The notes: generated by a model not told the origin, from the letters alone. A DNA stretch of 64,000 nucleotides from Oceanospirillales bacterium (GCA_004762125.1 SIHQ01000008.1:104173-168172), one strand, 5' to 3'. Shown: positions 12,400-22,281, counted from the first letter of the stretch. Made by a program: numbers and translations.

Positions 12400-14172
12400 T
12401 TAGTAGGTCCGTGCTTTCGGTGGGAAAGCTTCCATAGATTTAGGCGAGAAGTTTACTGCTCGCTTACCAACTCGCTGTTCAGCCGGGTAGTACACGGAGT
12501 GAACCAGCCAGTTCTCATCGTCACGCTCTGTAAAATCGTTACGAGCGTGAGCGCCACGAGACTCCTTACGTTCTTCTGCAGAAACAGCAGTGGCATAGGC
12601 AACTTCGTAGAGGTTTTCCAGCTCCAGAGCTTCAATACGAGCTGTATTGAACGCACCGGATTTGTCTTCAAGATGAGTATTCTTCAAACGCTCACCGAGC
12701 TCATCCAGCTTTTTCAGACCTTCCTTCATGCTGTCGCCTTCACGGAACACGCCGAAGTACAGCTGCATGGTGCTTTGCAGATCTTTACGAACATCTGCAA
12801 CTTTTTCACCACCGGTCGAGTTGTTCAGACGATTAAGGCGAGACATGGCAGCCTCAACATCATCATCAGACACTTCAACGCCGTCAAAACCTTCTCTGAA
12901 GTTCTTTTCAATCTGAATGCCGGCTGCACGACCAAATACCACCAGGTCAAGCAGAGAGTTACCACCCAGACGGTTTGCGCCGTGTACGGATACACAGGCG
13001 GCCTCACCACAAGCGTACAAACCTTCAACCACTTTATCGTTGCCATCTGCATCTGGGAACAACGCCTGACCACCAACGTTGGTTGGAATACCACCCATCA
13101 TGTAATGACAGGTCGGCACTACTGGCACTGGCACCTTAACCGGATCAGCATGAGCAAACGTCTTGGACAGTTCGCAAATACCTGGCAAACGAGAATTCAG
13201 AATTTCTTCACCGAGGTGATCCAGCTTCAGCATTACGTGATCCTTATCAGGACCACAACCACGACCTTCCAGAATCTCGATAATCATGGAACGAGCCACT
13301 ACGTCACGACCGGCAAGGTCTTTCGCATTTGGCGCATAACGCTCCATGAAGCGTTCACCTTCACTGTTGATCAGGTAACCACCTTCACCACGACAACCTT
13401 CAGTAACAAGAACACCTGCACCGGCAATACCGGTCGGGTGGAACTGCCACATTTCCATGTCCTGCATTGGATAGCCGGCACGAAGCGCCATACCGATACC
13501 GTCACCGGTATTGATCAGAGCATTGGTTGTTGAGGAATAAATACGACCAGCGCCGCCCGTTGCTATAACTGTGGCTTTGGCTTTGATATAAACGGTTTCA
13601 CCGGTTTCCATGCAGATAGCAATAACGCCTGCCACCTGCCCTTTTTTATTCTTTACCAGATCTACGGCGTACCATTCATTCAGAAAAGTAGTACCGCCTT
13701 TCAGATTTGCCTGATATAGCGTATGCAGCAGAGCATGACCAGTACGGTCTGCTGCTGCACAGGTACGGGCAGCCTGACCACCTTTACCATAGTCTTTAGA
13801 CTGACCACCAAAAGGGCGCTGATAAATACGACCTTCTTCGGTACGGGAGAACGGCAGCCCCATATGTTCCAACTCAAATACTGCCTGAGGACCGACCTCA
13901 CACATGTACTCGATAGCATCCTGATCACCGATATAATCCGACCCTTTGACGGTGTCGAACATATGCCAGCGCCAGTCATCATTCGGATCATTACTGGCAA
14001 TAGCGCAGGTTATACCACCCTGGGCTGATACTGTATGAGAACGTGTCGGGAATACTTTAGTGACACAGGCGGTTTTGATACCCGCCTCGGTCAGTTGCAG
14101 CGCCGCGCGCATACCAGCGCCGCCGCCACCAATTACGATTGCATCGTAGGTGAGTGTGCGTAATGCCGCCAT
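12400..14172 (-). CDS. sdhA: Succinate dehydrogenase flavoprotein subunit
   Basis: Catalytic subunit of complex II, oxidising succinate to fumarate. The protein is 590 aa, as expected. The FAD-binding motif [13 protein letters not shown] is near the N-terminus. The covalent-flavin His is in [11 protein letters not shown] (near residue 46). Active-site segments include [11 protein letters not shown] and the capping-domain [10 protein letters not shown]. It follows sdhD by 3 bp and precedes sdhB, in the usual order. Confidence 0.98.
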   Translation of the reverse strand: MAALRTLTYDAIVIGGGGAGMRAALQLTEAGIKTACVTKVFPTRSHTVSAQGGITCAIASNDPNDDWRWHMFDTVKGSDYIGDQDAIEYMCEVGPQAVFELEHMGLPFSRTEEGRIYQRPFGGQSKDYGKGGQAARTCAAADRTGHALLHTLYQANLKGGTTFLNEWYAVDLVKNKKGQVAGVIAICMETGETVYIKAKATVIATGGAGRIYSSTTNALINTGDGIGMALRAGYPMQDMEMWQFHPTGIAGAGVLVTEGCRGEGGYLINSEGERFMERYAPNAKDLAGRDVVARSMIIEILEGRGCGPDKDHVMLKLDHLGEEILNSRLPGICELSKTFAHADPVKVPVPVVPTCHYMMGGIPTNVGGQALFPDADGNDKVVEGLYACGEAACVSVHGANRLGGNSLLDLVVFGRAAGIQIEKNFREGFDGVEVSDDDVEAAMSRLNRLNNSTGGEKVADVRKDLQSTMQLYFGVFREGDSMKEGLKKLDELGERLKNTHLEDKSGAFNTARIEALELENLYEVAYATAVSAEERKESRGAHARNDFTERDDENWLVHSVYYPAEQRVGKRAVNFSPKSMEAFPPKARTY

Positions 14173-14175
14173 TGA

Positions 14176-14544
14176 TCATTGCCCCCAGAGAATTTGAATA
14201 CCCCAGACGACATAACTGAACACTGCTACAAAGCAGATCAGCTGGACGGGGAAACGAATCAGAACAGACTTACCACCCAAAGCTCGCGAGTTCAGATAAT
14301 CAGTCGTGATAGTCCACATACCGATCCAGGAATGGGCGGCAATGGACAAAAGGGTTAGCAGGGTAAAGATGCGTACCCAAGTCTGTTCAAACAGACCACT
14401 CCACTGTTCATAGCCCAGATCAGGCGTAGTCAACAGGAAGCCACCGATAAACACGGTATAGGCTGCAAGGATAATGGCGGATACCCTTTGCAACATCCAG
14501 TCATACAGTCCGCTTCGGGACAGGTTGGTGATATTCTTTACCAT
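14176..14544 (-). CDS. sdhD: Succinate dehydrogenase membrane anchor subunit
   Basis: Small membrane subunit that binds haem b and ubiquinone with SdhC. The ATG at 14544 (MVKNITNLSRSGLYDW) is preceded by GGGGG about 7 bp upstream and is preferred over GTG at 14550. It has three hydrophobic segments and the family motif SGLYDWMLQRVSAI. AAHSWIGMWTITTDY carries the likely haem-ligand His. The start overlaps the sdhC stop by 7 bp. Confidence 0.93.
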   Translation of the reverse strand: MVKNITNLSRSGLYDWMLQRVSAIILAAYTVFIGGFLLTTPDLGYEQWSGLFEQTWVRIFTLLTLLSIAAHSWIGMWTITTDYLNSRALGGKSVLIRFPVQLICFVAVFSYVVWGIQILWGQ

Positions 14545-14912
14545 ATCCACACCCCCGCAAATACAATAAGTACAGCTGAAATTGCGATAGTTACGATTGC
14601 ACCCGTTTTACCGGATTCCTTTCCCTCACCAATACCAACATCCATTAGAAGGTGTTTAACACCCGCTACGAAGTGGTAAATCAGACCGGAAAGCAGAACC
14701 CAGACAACAAATTTCGCGAACCCGCCTGTTAATACTGCTTTTAACTCGGCAAAGCTCTGTTCCGACGACAGAGACATATCCAGTCCGTACAGAAGGAACG
14801 CAACACCAACAAACAACGCTATACCGGAAATCCGGTGAAGCAGCGAAGTGTACGCAGGTAGAGGCAGTTTTATTGTAGCTATGTCTAGATTGACAGGTCT
14901 TTTGCTATTCAC
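14538..14912 (-). CDS. sdhC: Succinate dehydrogenase cytochrome b556 subunit
   Basis: Membrane subunit of complex II. The reading frame extends to an ATG at 14957, but GTG at 14912 follows GGGA with 8-bp spacing and yields VNSKRPVNLDIATIKLPL, which matches the known SdhC N-terminus (KKQRPVNLD in E. coli). I therefore place the start there (124 aa). Three transmembrane segments and the signature LHRISGIALF and HFVAGVKHLLMD (haem His) are present. It is the first gene of the sdh-suc transcript. Confidence 0.9.
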   Translation of the reverse strand: MNSKRPVNLDIATIKLPLPAYTSLLHRISGIALFVGVAFLLYGLDMSLSSEQSFAELKAVLTGGFAKFVVWVLLSGLIYHFVAGVKHLLMDVGIGEGKESGKTGAIVTIAISAVLIVFAGVWIW

Positions 14913-14964
14913 TTTTTTTGTCCCAACGCCTTGTGGCGTGCACAGCTGAATCAGCAATGATAAT

Positions 14965-15021
14965 CCAGAAATTCTGGCATATTGAATCAGGTCATCGAGC
15001 GATGTCCTGACCTTAGGTCAG
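14965..15021 (-). promoter_or_regulatory. Overlapping palindromes in the sdh leader
   Basis: Within the probable 5' untranslated region of sdhC there are three inverted repeats. One is CCAGAA-A-TTCTGG (14965-14977). The second is TCAGGTCATCG-AG-CGATGTCCTGA (14987-15010, one mismatch). The third is CTGACC-TTA-GGTCAG (15007-15021). The last two share bases and cannot form together, as expected for an attenuator or RNA switch; the first could be a protein operator. Function is inferred only. Confidence 0.4.
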
Positions 15022-15091
15022 AAACGCGTTAATAGTTGTTAACGTTCTTTCCTCCCCCCCTCATATGAAGCCGCAAGGACTTCGGTGGCGA

Positions 15092-15120
15092 AGTATATAG
15101 AGTTCGGTTTTTAATTACAA
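15092..15120 (-). promoter_or_regulatory. Candidate sigma-70 promoter for sdhC
   Basis: On the minus strand, TTGTAA (15115-15120), a 17-bp spacer and TATACT (15092-15097) lie about 170 bp ahead of the sdhC start. Good box match and ideal spacing; not experimentally supported. Confidence 0.5.
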
Positions 15121-15206
15121 TTGAATGCCTTACTAGGCAGATCTACTAAAGTCGAATGGATCTATCACAGGGAAACAGTACCAAACTATGACAATTGTAC
15201 ACACGT

Positions 15207-15234
15207 TTGACAAACAGATTTCTCGCCCTATAGT
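15207..15234 (+). promoter_or_regulatory. Candidate sigma-70 promoter for gltA
   Basis: TTGACA (15207-15212), a 16-bp spacer and TATAGT (15229-15234) lie about 120 bp upstream of the gltA ATG. The -35 box is perfect. Together with the divergent sdh promoter it makes the 14.9-15.36 kb gap a shared control region. Confidence 0.55.
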
Positions 15235-15358
15235 GGTCGTCCGTAAAGAGGTCCAAATATAAACAAGCTAAGTAAAAGCTGCTATTTAATAGACAGCGAT
15301 TAAAACAACGGACCCAAAGATAAACGACAGAATAATTAGTAACCACAGGAGCCCATAA

Positions 15359-16645
15359 ATGGCTGATAAAAAAGCACTCCTTTCAATTGATGGCAAGCAA
15401 CTGGAACTGCCTGTCTATTCAGGCAGCCTGGGCCCCGATGTAGTTGACGTGCGTAGCCTCACCGCTAACAGTCTCTTCACATACGATCCTGGTTTCGTAT
15501 CTACCGCATCCTGCGAATCTAAAATCACTTTTATTGATGGTGACAAAGGGATTCTGCTACATCGTGGCTACCCTATCGAGCAACTCGCAGAACACTCCGA
15601 CTACCTGGAAACCTGCTACCTGTTGATCTATGGCGAACTGCCATCGAAAATCGACAAAGAACATTTTGAGAAAACCATCATGGGCCACACCATGGTTCAC
15701 GAGCAAATGGTTGATCTGTTCTCTGGCTTCCGCCGTGACGCTCACCCTATGGCTGTTATGTGTGGCGTAGTAGGTGCATTGTCTGCCTTCTATCACGACT
15801 CTCTGGATATCACCAATGAACGTCATCGCGAGATTTGTGCTTATCGCCTGATTTCCAAGATGCCAACTTTGGCTGCGATGACTTACAAGTACTCCGTTGG
15901 CCAGCCTTTCATTTATCCACGTAACGATCTGACTTATGGCGGCAACTTCCTGCACATGATGTTTGCTACTCCATGTGAAGATTATGTAGTGAACCCTGTT
16001 CTGGCTCGCGCCATGGATCGCATCTTCTTGTTGCATGCAGACCATGAGCAGAACGCTTCTACCTCAACAGTACGTTTGGCTGGCTCCTCTGGTGCTAATC
16101 CATTCGCCTGCATTGCTGCCGGTATTGCTGCACTGTGGGGACCTGCCCACGGTGGTGCCAATGAAGCTGTATTGAAAATGTTGGATGAGATCGGTGATGA
16201 GAAGCACATCGATGACTACATCGACAAAGCTAAAGACAAGAACGATCCTTTCCGCTTGATGGGCTTCGGTCACCGTGTCTACAAGAACTTTGACCCTCGC
16301 GCCAAGGTTATGAAAGAGACTTGTGACGAAGTGCTGGGAGAACTGGGTCTGTCTGATGACCCCATGCTGAAAATTGCCAAGCGTCTGGAACAGATTGCTC
16401 TTGAAGATGACTACTTTGTTTCCAAAAAATTGTATCCAAACGTAGATTTCTATTCTGGCATTATTTTGAAAGCTCTGGGCATTCCGGTTGAAATGTTTAC
16501 CGTAATTTTTGCAACCGGCCGTACCCCAGGCTGGATTGCTCACTGGCACGAGATGATCAGTGGTGACTACCGTATTGGTCGTCCTCGTCAGCTTTATACT
16601 GGTGAAGCAAAGCGTGACTTTATAACAGTATCCGATCGAACATAA
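15359..16645 (+). CDS. gltA: Citrate synthase (type II)
   Basis: Condenses acetyl-CoA and oxaloacetate to citrate, the entry step of the TCA cycle. The protein is 428 aa, typical of the hexameric gram-negative enzyme. The catalytic segments are [11 protein letters not shown] and [11 protein letters not shown] (His) and [10 protein letters not shown] (His), with an active-site Asp in the VDFYSGI region. The ribosome site is CAGGAG (about 15346). It is transcribed alone, divergent from sdhCDAB, and followed by a strong terminator. Confidence 0.98.
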   Translation: MADKKALLSIDGKQLELPVYSGSLGPDVVDVRSLTANSLFTYDPGFVSTASCESKITFIDGDKGILLHRGYPIEQLAEHSDYLETCYLLIYGELPSKIDKEHFEKTIMGHTMVHEQMVDLFSGFRRDAHPMAVMCGVVGALSAFYHDSLDITNERHREICAYRLISKMPTLAAMTYKYSVGQPFIYPRNDLTYGGNFLHMMFATPCEDYVVNPVLARAMDRIFLLHADHEQNASTSTVRLAGSSGANPFACIAAGIAALWGPAHGGANEAVLKMLDEIGDEKHIDDYIDKAKDKNDPFRLMGFGHRVYKNFDPRAKVMKETCDEVLGELGLSDDPMLKIAKRLEQIALEDDYFVSKKLYPNVDFYSGIILKALGIPVEMFTVIFATGRTPGWIAHWHEMISGDYRIGRPRQLYTGEAKRDFITVSDRT

Positions 16646-16657
16646 TGACAGTTTGAG

Positions 16658-16687
16658 GGCACTACAGTTACCCTGTAGTGCCTTTTT
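16658..16687 (+). terminator. gltA intrinsic terminator
   Basis: GGCACTACAG (16658-16667) pairs with CTGTAGTGCC (16673-16682), followed by TTTTTA. It begins 13 bp past the gltA stop. Confidence 0.9.
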
Positions 16688-16833
16688 ACTTTAGTCATCT
16701 TCTCCCACAGAATCTCGACTCGACTGCATCAAACATCGCCTCTTGGATAAACAACCTTTCTGATTCGATTTAACGACTAAACGTCTAGATGTCTGATTCT
16801 CGATCTACAAGCCGCGACCTATTAAGAATAAAC

Positions 16834-17430
16834 GTAAGCGGTGGTTCCTCCCACGCTGGCTTCAAGCCAGTTTTTGATTCCAGAGGCGTTGCCGCTCAAT
16901 ATCTTTAATCGTCTCTGCGCGCGGCAGGTCTGTGAATACCGTTTTCAGGTAATGGCAGGGTTCCAGTCCACACGCCTTGGCCGTTTCTACCAGACCGTGA
17001 AGATTGGCACTGGCTTTGGCTCCATCCACACTGTTACTGAACAACTACACTTTGCGACCCACCACGAATGGGCAGATCGCATTCCCGGCCAGATTATTAC
17101 CCATACGCAGGTAACCTTCTTCGCAGTAGCGAATCAGCTTTTCCCACTGGTTATTCAGATAATGAAGTGCTTTACCCAGCAGGCTTTTTGGTGGCACCTG
17201 GGGCAACGATTTATCCAGCCATTGTCGTAACTTTTGCAGGGCCGGCAAGCTTTGTTCTTGTCGAACCCGCTTTCGATCTTCTGGCGGACTGTCTTTGATA
17301 CCGCGTTCTATTTGATAGAGCTTGCGAACATAAGACAGTCCCATATGAGCCTTGCCGGTTCTGTTTTTGTCTTTTTGGCCCATTACAGCCTCATCGAACT
17401 TGCGTTGAGCGTGAGCCCAGCACCCTTACT
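16834..17430 (-). pseudogene. IS66-family transposase C-terminal remnant
   Basis: On the minus strand the fragment reads CWAHAQRKFDEAVMGQKDKN, then YVRKLYQIERGIKD, LGKALHYLNNQWEKL and MGNNLAGNAICPFVVGRK, characteristic of the C-terminal part of IS66 TnpC. The frame is interrupted by TAG at 17045-17047 where the family has Trp, then continues in frame (FSNSVDGAKASANLHGLVE) to 16862. GTAAGCGGTGGTTCC at 16834 looks like an IS66 terminal repeat beginning GTAA. The N-terminal two thirds, helper genes and other end are absent, and the break at about 17430 meets a terC-like gene. Dead element. Confidence 0.75.
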
Positions 17431-17789
17431 CACTGATCTCACTGATCACAGCTATCGGTCTGGCTGAACAGCAGTGGTTTATGATTTCTGCCATTGTCAT
17501 TTCAGTCATTATGATGTTTGCTGTGACTTCTATTGGTGATTTTGTCAGCACACATACATTCGAGATACTGACACTGGCATTTCTGATTATTGTCGGTACC
17601 TCTCTTATAAGCGAAAACGTGGATTTCCATATTCCAAAGGGACATATCTACTTCACCAGAGCCTTTTCATTGATCGTGGAAATTATTGTCAGTCGTTTAG
17701 GCAATCGTAAGCGACAGCTCTCCTCCAAACAGCATTTTCACACCAACAGCCTTAATGCTGATTCGTACCGAATCGTCCAGTTTCTGTGA
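17430..17789 (+). pseudogene. TerC-family membrane protein, 3' fragment
   Basis: The frame reads ITAIGLAEQQWFMISAI, then FEILTLAFLIIVGTSLI and HIPKGHIYFTRAFSLIVE. This matches the last transmembrane helices of TerC/YceF-type membrane proteins, whose usual length is over 230 aa. The open frame runs back to about 17430 with no suitable start and meets the IS66 remnant there, so the N-terminal half is gone. The C-terminal tail (NRKRQLSSKQHFH) is the normal hydrophilic end. An ATG at 17481 gives a 102-residue reading frame, but an intact protein is unlikely. Confidence 0.65.
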
Positions 17790-17909
17790 AAACACGAGCA
17801 AAATCTGATTTTGAATCTATCCTCTAATCTTGCTTAGCGGTTGTCTCTTGTTCGATCCGTTTATCACTTGATCAGGGGCGCTAGTGTACTCATTCAAACA
17901 GGCTGTTTC

Positions 17910-18932
17910 ATGACACCCCTAGAGGCTTTCAAAAAAGAGCTATCTCATTGCAGGTCCCACCTGCTGACAGGGACCAGTTATATGATCCCTTTTATCAGTG
18001 CGGGCGGTATTTTAGCTGCACTGGCGGTCATGCTCGGACATTCCCCCGAATCCAGCATCAACCCGGCCTATTTGAAAGCAATTGCTGACATTGGTCAGGC
18101 AGGTTTTACCTTATTCATCCCGGTACTCGGTGGTTATATAGCTTGGTCTATTGCCAATCGCCCCGGACTGGCTCCTGGCATGATTGGCTCATGGCTGTCA
18201 GTAGAATATGGCTGCGGCTTTATTGGGGCCATTCTGGTTGGATTTATCGCCGGATACGTTGTTCAGGCACTCAAACGCATTCCTCTTACACCAGCTACAC
18301 GTGGCGTCGGGGCTATTTTTCTCTACCCACTTTTGGGAAGCCTAATAACTGGCTCAATTGTTATATTCGTCATCGGTGAGCCCATTTCCATGATGATGTC
18401 AGCTCTGAATCAATGGCTTCACAGTATCGAGGGCGGCTCCAGAACCATTCTTGGTATTATTATGGGGGGGATGACAGCCTTTGATATGGGTGGTCCCGTC
18501 AATAAGGTAGCCACTCTGTTTGCGCAGACTCAGGTTAATACTCACCCCTATCTCATGGGTGGAGTGGGCGCCGCTATTTCAACGCCGCCACTGGGTATGT
18601 GGTTGGCAACCTTACTGTCTCACAAGCGCTATTCCGAAGAAGAACATCAGGCGGGAAAAGCTGCACTACTCATGGGACTGATAGGCATCTCGGAAGGGGC
18701 TATACCTTTTGCAGCCGCTGACCCACTGCGAGTTATACCCGCGCTGGTTGCAGGCGGAGCCGTTGGCTGCGTCACAGGATTCACTCTAGAAGTAGTCAAC
18801 CATGCACCCTGGGGAGGGTTTATTGTATTACCGATCGTTGATGGGAGGTTGGCTTATATTGCTGCCATTCTTGTGGGAAGCCTGACAACAGCTCTGCTTG
18901 TTAATGCCTTAAAACCGGTCATTAAGAAATAG
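17910..18932 (+). CDS. PTS fructose-type transporter subunit EIIC, stand-alone
   Basis: Membrane channel component of a phosphotransferase system of the fructose/mannitol superfamily. About nine hydrophobic segments are seen. Characteristic stretches are LTGTSYMIPFISAGGIL at the N-terminus, GFIGAILVGFIAGYV, FDMGGPVNKVA and GISEGAIPFAAADPLRVIP. ATG at 17910 (MTPLEAFKKELSH) is preferred over TTG at 17841 because it matches the family start. No EIIA or EIIB domain is fused or adjacent, so it either borrows partners from another PTS or has lost its phosphorylation chain. Confidence 0.85.
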   Translation: MTPLEAFKKELSHCRSHLLTGTSYMIPFISAGGILAALAVMLGHSPESSINPAYLKAIADIGQAGFTLFIPVLGGYIAWSIANRPGLAPGMIGSWLSVEYGCGFIGAILVGFIAGYVVQALKRIPLTPATRGVGAIFLYPLLGSLITGSIVIFVIGEPISMMMSALNQWLHSIEGGSRTILGIIMGGMTAFDMGGPVNKVATLFAQTQVNTHPYLMGGVGAAISTPPLGMWLATLLSHKRYSEEEHQAGKAALLMGLIGISEGAIPFAAADPLRVIPALVAGGAVGCVTGFTLEVVNHAPWGGFIVLPIVDGRLAYIAAILVGSLTTALLVNALKPVIKK

Positions 18933-18984
18933 CTTTTGCCGATAAAGGGTATCAAACTCCATTCAATTACTGATACACGACTTT

Positions 18985-19578
18985 ATGACAAAAGATCATC
19001 AGCCAATGAAAAAAACTTCATCTCTAGTCACTCTTCAGCCGATTCCTGATCAGCTGGCTATAGAACTCGCTTACGCCACTGCTGATAATTTCACAGGGAA
19101 GTCTATTTATATAAGCTCCAAATGCCTGCTGCATAAGAAAGCTAAGACGTCGTTAATGAGAGCTCTTGAAATGCTCGAACCGTTAGGCCTGGGCGTTAAG
19201 ATATGGGATACCTACCGGCCATTGTCAGCTCAAAAAGTACTTTTCAAAGCAGCCCCAAACCCCGAGTACGTTTCACACCCTGAAACAGGTATCCGCCCTC
19301 ACTGTCGTGGTATTGCTATAGACCTTACTCTGATTGACAATCATGGCAATGAACTGAACATGGGCACCGCCTTTGATGATTTTCGCCCTCTCGCCCACCA
19401 CGGTAACACTCAGATATCTGAACAGGCTCAAAGAAACCGTTTTCTTTTGGCTGGCATCATGAGCATCGCCGGATTCACTCCTATTCAAAGTGAGTGGTGG
19501 CATTATCAATTGCCGGACAGCGAGCAATACCCGGTTTTATCCGAATCGGATATCCAGTCCGGATTAATGCCGCTCTAA
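18985..19578 (+). CDS. D-alanyl-D-alanine dipeptidase, VanX/DdpX family
   Basis: Zinc dipeptidase of peptidase family M15D, splitting D-Ala-D-Ala and related dipeptides, probably for peptidoglycan recycling. The protein is 197 aa. The zinc site is visible as HCRGIAIDLTL (His and Asp, about residues 108-118) and SEWWHYQ (catalytic Glu and third zinc His, about residues 171-177). The arginine motif WDTYRPLSAQ is at about residue 74. There is no signal peptide. A second possible start is ATG at 19006. No van resistance genes are near, so a housekeeping role is likelier than vancomycin resistance. Confidence 0.85.
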   Translation: MTKDHQPMKKTSSLVTLQPIPDQLAIELAYATADNFTGKSIYISSKCLLHKKAKTSLMRALEMLEPLGLGVKIWDTYRPLSAQKVLFKAAPNPEYVSHPETGIRPHCRGIAIDLTLIDNHGNELNMGTAFDDFRPLAHHGNTQISEQAQRNRFLLAGIMSIAGFTPIQSEWWHYQLPDSEQYPVLSESDIQSGLMPL

Positions 19579-19854
19579 GTTATCGCTATGAGACAAAAAA
19601 TATGGCTCGACGGTTAAAGCTGTCAGGAATGGATGATAACTATCGAGCAGAGCCGATATTAGAAAAATTCTGAACTATCGCATTTCTGATACTGCTTCCT
19701 TGGGCCGATAAAACAGAGAGAATGCACCACTCAAATGCATCAAAAAGAGCAAGAAAACGTTGTTCACTTTTATAGTGAAATGCCGGGAGCTTACAAATAC
19801 ATCCTTTGAAAGCTCAGGTTTTGACTGAGTGATCGAGTCGCTTTGCAGCGTTTT

Positions 19855-20583
19855 TCAATGAAGCGCTGAAGCAAGAGCACTGACGCCAGCAAAGCTACAA
19901 ATCAACAGAAGCATATGACGAATGATTTGCTGATTTACCTTTAAGCTCAACTTTCCAGACAGAAAACTACCTGCCAGTATCGCGGGTAATAATGCCAGAG
20001 CCATAACCAGATCTTCCAAGTCAAAAAGACCAACCGCTGCAAGAAAAATCAAGGATATTATATTGCTGAAGGCAAAAAATACGGACATACCGGCCCGAAT
20101 ACGATCACCGCTTTCATTCTGCATCACCAATGCCACTGGAGGCCCTCCAATAGAAGAAGTGGTTCCGGTGACACCAGATATAAATCCGGCAATGAACAGG
20201 TTCTTCTTTGAAACCCTGATATTGATACGGCTTAAACTGATCAGAACGGCCAGCAGTACCGAAACTCCGATAAGAATGCTCATAGTGTCGTGAGTAGCAA
20301 ACGACAGCAACAGAACACCTAGGAGAGAGCCAGGCACACGCCCAAGAATGGCGTATTTAATGTCTGCGAGATCTATTTTTCCCCGATATCGCCTTAAGCC
20401 AAGAAGAGCGGTAAATAGGCTGACACATATCAGGGCTGAAGGCACCATTTGAGGCGCTATAAGATAAAGCACCGGCGCAGAGACAACCGCTAGACCAAAG
20501 CCAATCATGCCCTGCACCCAGGCACCAAAAAACACCACCAGCATGGATAATAAGTAATGGGTAATCTCTGCATCCAACATCAA
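19855..20583 (-). CDS. TauE/SafE-family permease (sulfite or organic anion exporter)
   Basis: Integral membrane protein of 242 aa with about eight hydrophobic segments. The family hallmarks are GAWVQGMIGFGLAVVSAP in the first half and GFISGVTGTTSSIGGPPVAL in the second. It belongs to the TauE/SafE (DUF81) family, linked in other bacteria to export of sulfite, sulfoacetate or related anions. Nothing nearby identifies the substrate. It is a single gene with a converging neighbour upstream and tdk behind it. Confidence 0.85.
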   Translation of the reverse strand: MMLDAEITHYLLSMLVVFFGAWVQGMIGFGLAVVSAPVLYLIAPQMVPSALICVSLFTALLGLRRYRGKIDLADIKYAILGRVPGSLLGVLLLSFATHDTMSILIGVSVLLAVLISLSRINIRVSKKNLFIAGFISGVTGTTSSIGGPPVALVMQNESGDRIRAGMSVFFAFSNIISLIFLAAVGLFDLEDLVMALALLPAILAGSFLSGKLSLKVNQQIIRHMLLLICSFAGVSALASALH

Positions 20584-20670
20584 TGCGAACTTCTATATGC
20601 AAAAATGAAAGGCCAATATACAGAAAAGTTATATGACCTGCATCCGTGTCAACACTGATGAAAAGAAAAG

Positions 20671-21252
20671 TCAGTCAGCCATCAGGGATTTGTAGTGCTT
20701 ACGGCAAACAGAAAGGTAAGTATCATTGCCTCCAATCTGCACAACATTACCGCTTTTAACGACATTGCCATCGCTGTCCAGTCGTACCTGCATACTGGCT
20801 TTTTTCTCACACTTTTTGCAAATACTCTTAATTTCACACAACTCATCCGCAATGGCTAGCAATACTTTACTGGCCAGAAAGGCTTCTCCGAAAGCATCAG
20901 TACGCAGACCAAAACACAGAACCGGAATACCTAGCAAATCAACCACATCGGATAGCTGCCATACCTGCTGCTCTGAAAGGAACTGGCTTTCATCCACCAT
21001 GATGCACGACAGCCGATTTTGTTTATGTTGTTGTCCAATCTGGTCAAACAAATCAGCCTGACTCGAAATCGCCAAAGCCTCTTTTTGCAAGCCAATGCGC
21101 GACGTCACCTTGCCTTTGCCATAGCGATCATCAATACCCGGCGTGAGAATCAGAACCCGCTTACCTGCAGATTCATAGTTATGGGCAGACTGAAGCAGAG
21201 ATGTACTCTTTCCTGAATCCATGGAAGAAAAATAGAAGTACAGCGAAGCCAT
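20671..21252 (-). CDS. tdk: Thymidine kinase (type II)
   Basis: Phosphorylates thymidine in the salvage pathway. ATG at 21252 (MASLYFYFSSMDSGKST) lies 6 bp after GGAG, whereas the ATG at 21258 touches it, so the shorter form (193 aa) is chosen. The P-loop is SSMDSGKST, the Walker B-like element is IMVDESQFL and the catalytic Glu lies within it. The zinc cysteines are in CEIKSICKKCEKK with a further Cys near the C-terminus (CRKHYKSL). Complete and normal. Confidence 0.96.
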   Translation of the reverse strand: MASLYFYFSSMDSGKSTSLLQSAHNYESAGKRVLILTPGIDDRYGKGKVTSRIGLQKEALAISSQADLFDQIGQQHKQNRLSCIMVDESQFLSEQQVWQLSDVVDLLGIPVLCFGLRTDAFGEAFLASKVLLAIADELCEIKSICKKCEKKASMQVRLDSDGNVVKSGNVVQIGGNDTYLSVCRKHYKSLMAD

Positions 21253-21426
21253 CGGCATCTCCAGTTGAAATAGTTCAGATCACAATCATTCTAGATTGTA
21301 CATATTACGTTTATTTATTGAAAAATTCAGTCCGCATAAATGCCATTATCAGAACCTTAAACAAGGATTCATACGCTATCTGGACTTCAATGATATAATC
21401 GCTATTTTTACAGCGTGAAGAGCAAG

Positions 21427-22281
21427 ATGTCTCATAAATCGGTGAAAGTAGGCCAGCGTAATCTGCTGAAAGTGGTTGATAAAGCCGGCTTTGGCGTATT
21501 TCTCGACGGAGCCCAGTTCGATGAAATCCTGCTACCCAAACAGTATGTTCCCGCTGATTGCAAAATAGGCGATGAGCTGGATGTTTTTGTTTATCTGGAT
21601 TCCGATGACTGCCTGATCGCAACAACGGAACAGCCTTTTGCTGAAGTCGGCGACTTTGCCTTTCTCAAGGTTAAGGAAGTTAATCAGGTCGGTGCTTTTC
21701 TGGACTGGAATCTGGGCAAAGACCTGTTAGTTCCTTTCAGAGAACAGCAACAGAAAATGCTGACCGGCATGTCTTATGTCGTTTATCTTCATCAGGATGA
21801 CACCGATCGTCGGATTATTGCCTCTAGCCGACTGCATCGTTTTATTGATCCGAAACCCGAAGGATTGAAAGACGGTCAGGAAGTATCACTACTGGTCAGT
21901 GATCAAACAGATCTTGGTTTCATGGCTATTATCAACGGTCAGTATCAGGGTTTGTTGTTCAAGCAAGATATTGATTCTGCCCTTAAAACAGGCACTCAGC
22001 TGAACGGTTTTATCAAACGAATGAGACCAGACGGTAAAATTGATCTCTGCTTGAAAAAGCCAGGATTTAATCAGTCTGAAATAGATACCCTTTGCGAGAG
22101 AATTCTTTCCACACTGGAAGCTTCCGACGGTATTTTGCTGATGAATGACAAGACAGACCCTGATCAAATCAAAAAAGCTTTCGGAGTCAGTAAGCGAACC
22201 TTTAAAATGGCCATTGGTAAACTTTACAAAATGCGGAAAATCATGATCTTTCCAAAGGGTATCCAATTAACGGATAACTGA
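21427..22281 (+). CDS. cvfB: CvfB/YitL-family S1-type RNA-binding protein
   Basis: RNA-binding regulator with several S1-like OB domains and a C-terminal winged-helix region. It starts MSHKSVKVGQRNLLKV; ATG at 21427 follows GAAGAG and is preferred over GTG at 21415. The domains read VVDKAGFGVFLDG (first S1), FLKVKEVNQVGAFLDWNLGKDLLVPFREQ (second, typical of the family) and LGFMAIINGQYQGLLFKQDI (third). DPDQIKKAFGVSKRTFKMAIG is the winged-helix end. In Staphylococcus the homologue affects virulence gene expression; the role here is unknown. Confidence 0.88.
   Translation: MSHKSVKVGQRNLLKVVDKAGFGVFLDGAQFDEILLPKQYVPADCKIGDELDVFVYLDSDDCLIATTEQPFAEVGDFAFLKVKEVNQVGAFLDWNLGKDLLVPFREQQQKMLTGMSYVVYLHQDDTDRRIIASSRLHRFIDPKPEGLKDGQEVSLLVSDQTDLGFMAIINGQYQGLLFKQDIDSALKTGTQLNGFIKRMRPDGKIDLCLKKPGFNQSEIDTLCERILSTLEASDGILLMNDKTDPDQIKKAFGVSKRTFKMAIGKLYKMRKIMIFPKGIQLTDN

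Noticed and set aside
12499..13533. 344-codon open frame antisense to sdhA
   Set aside because: It is a shadow of a highly conserved gene: His/Thr-rich composition with no family resemblance. The same applies to the 385-codon frame antisense to sucCD at 3465-4622.
18985..19578. Vancomycin resistance function for the VanX-like dipeptidase
   Set aside because: No vanH, vanA or two-component partners are adjacent; such dipeptidases are common in gram-negative bacteria for wall recycling.
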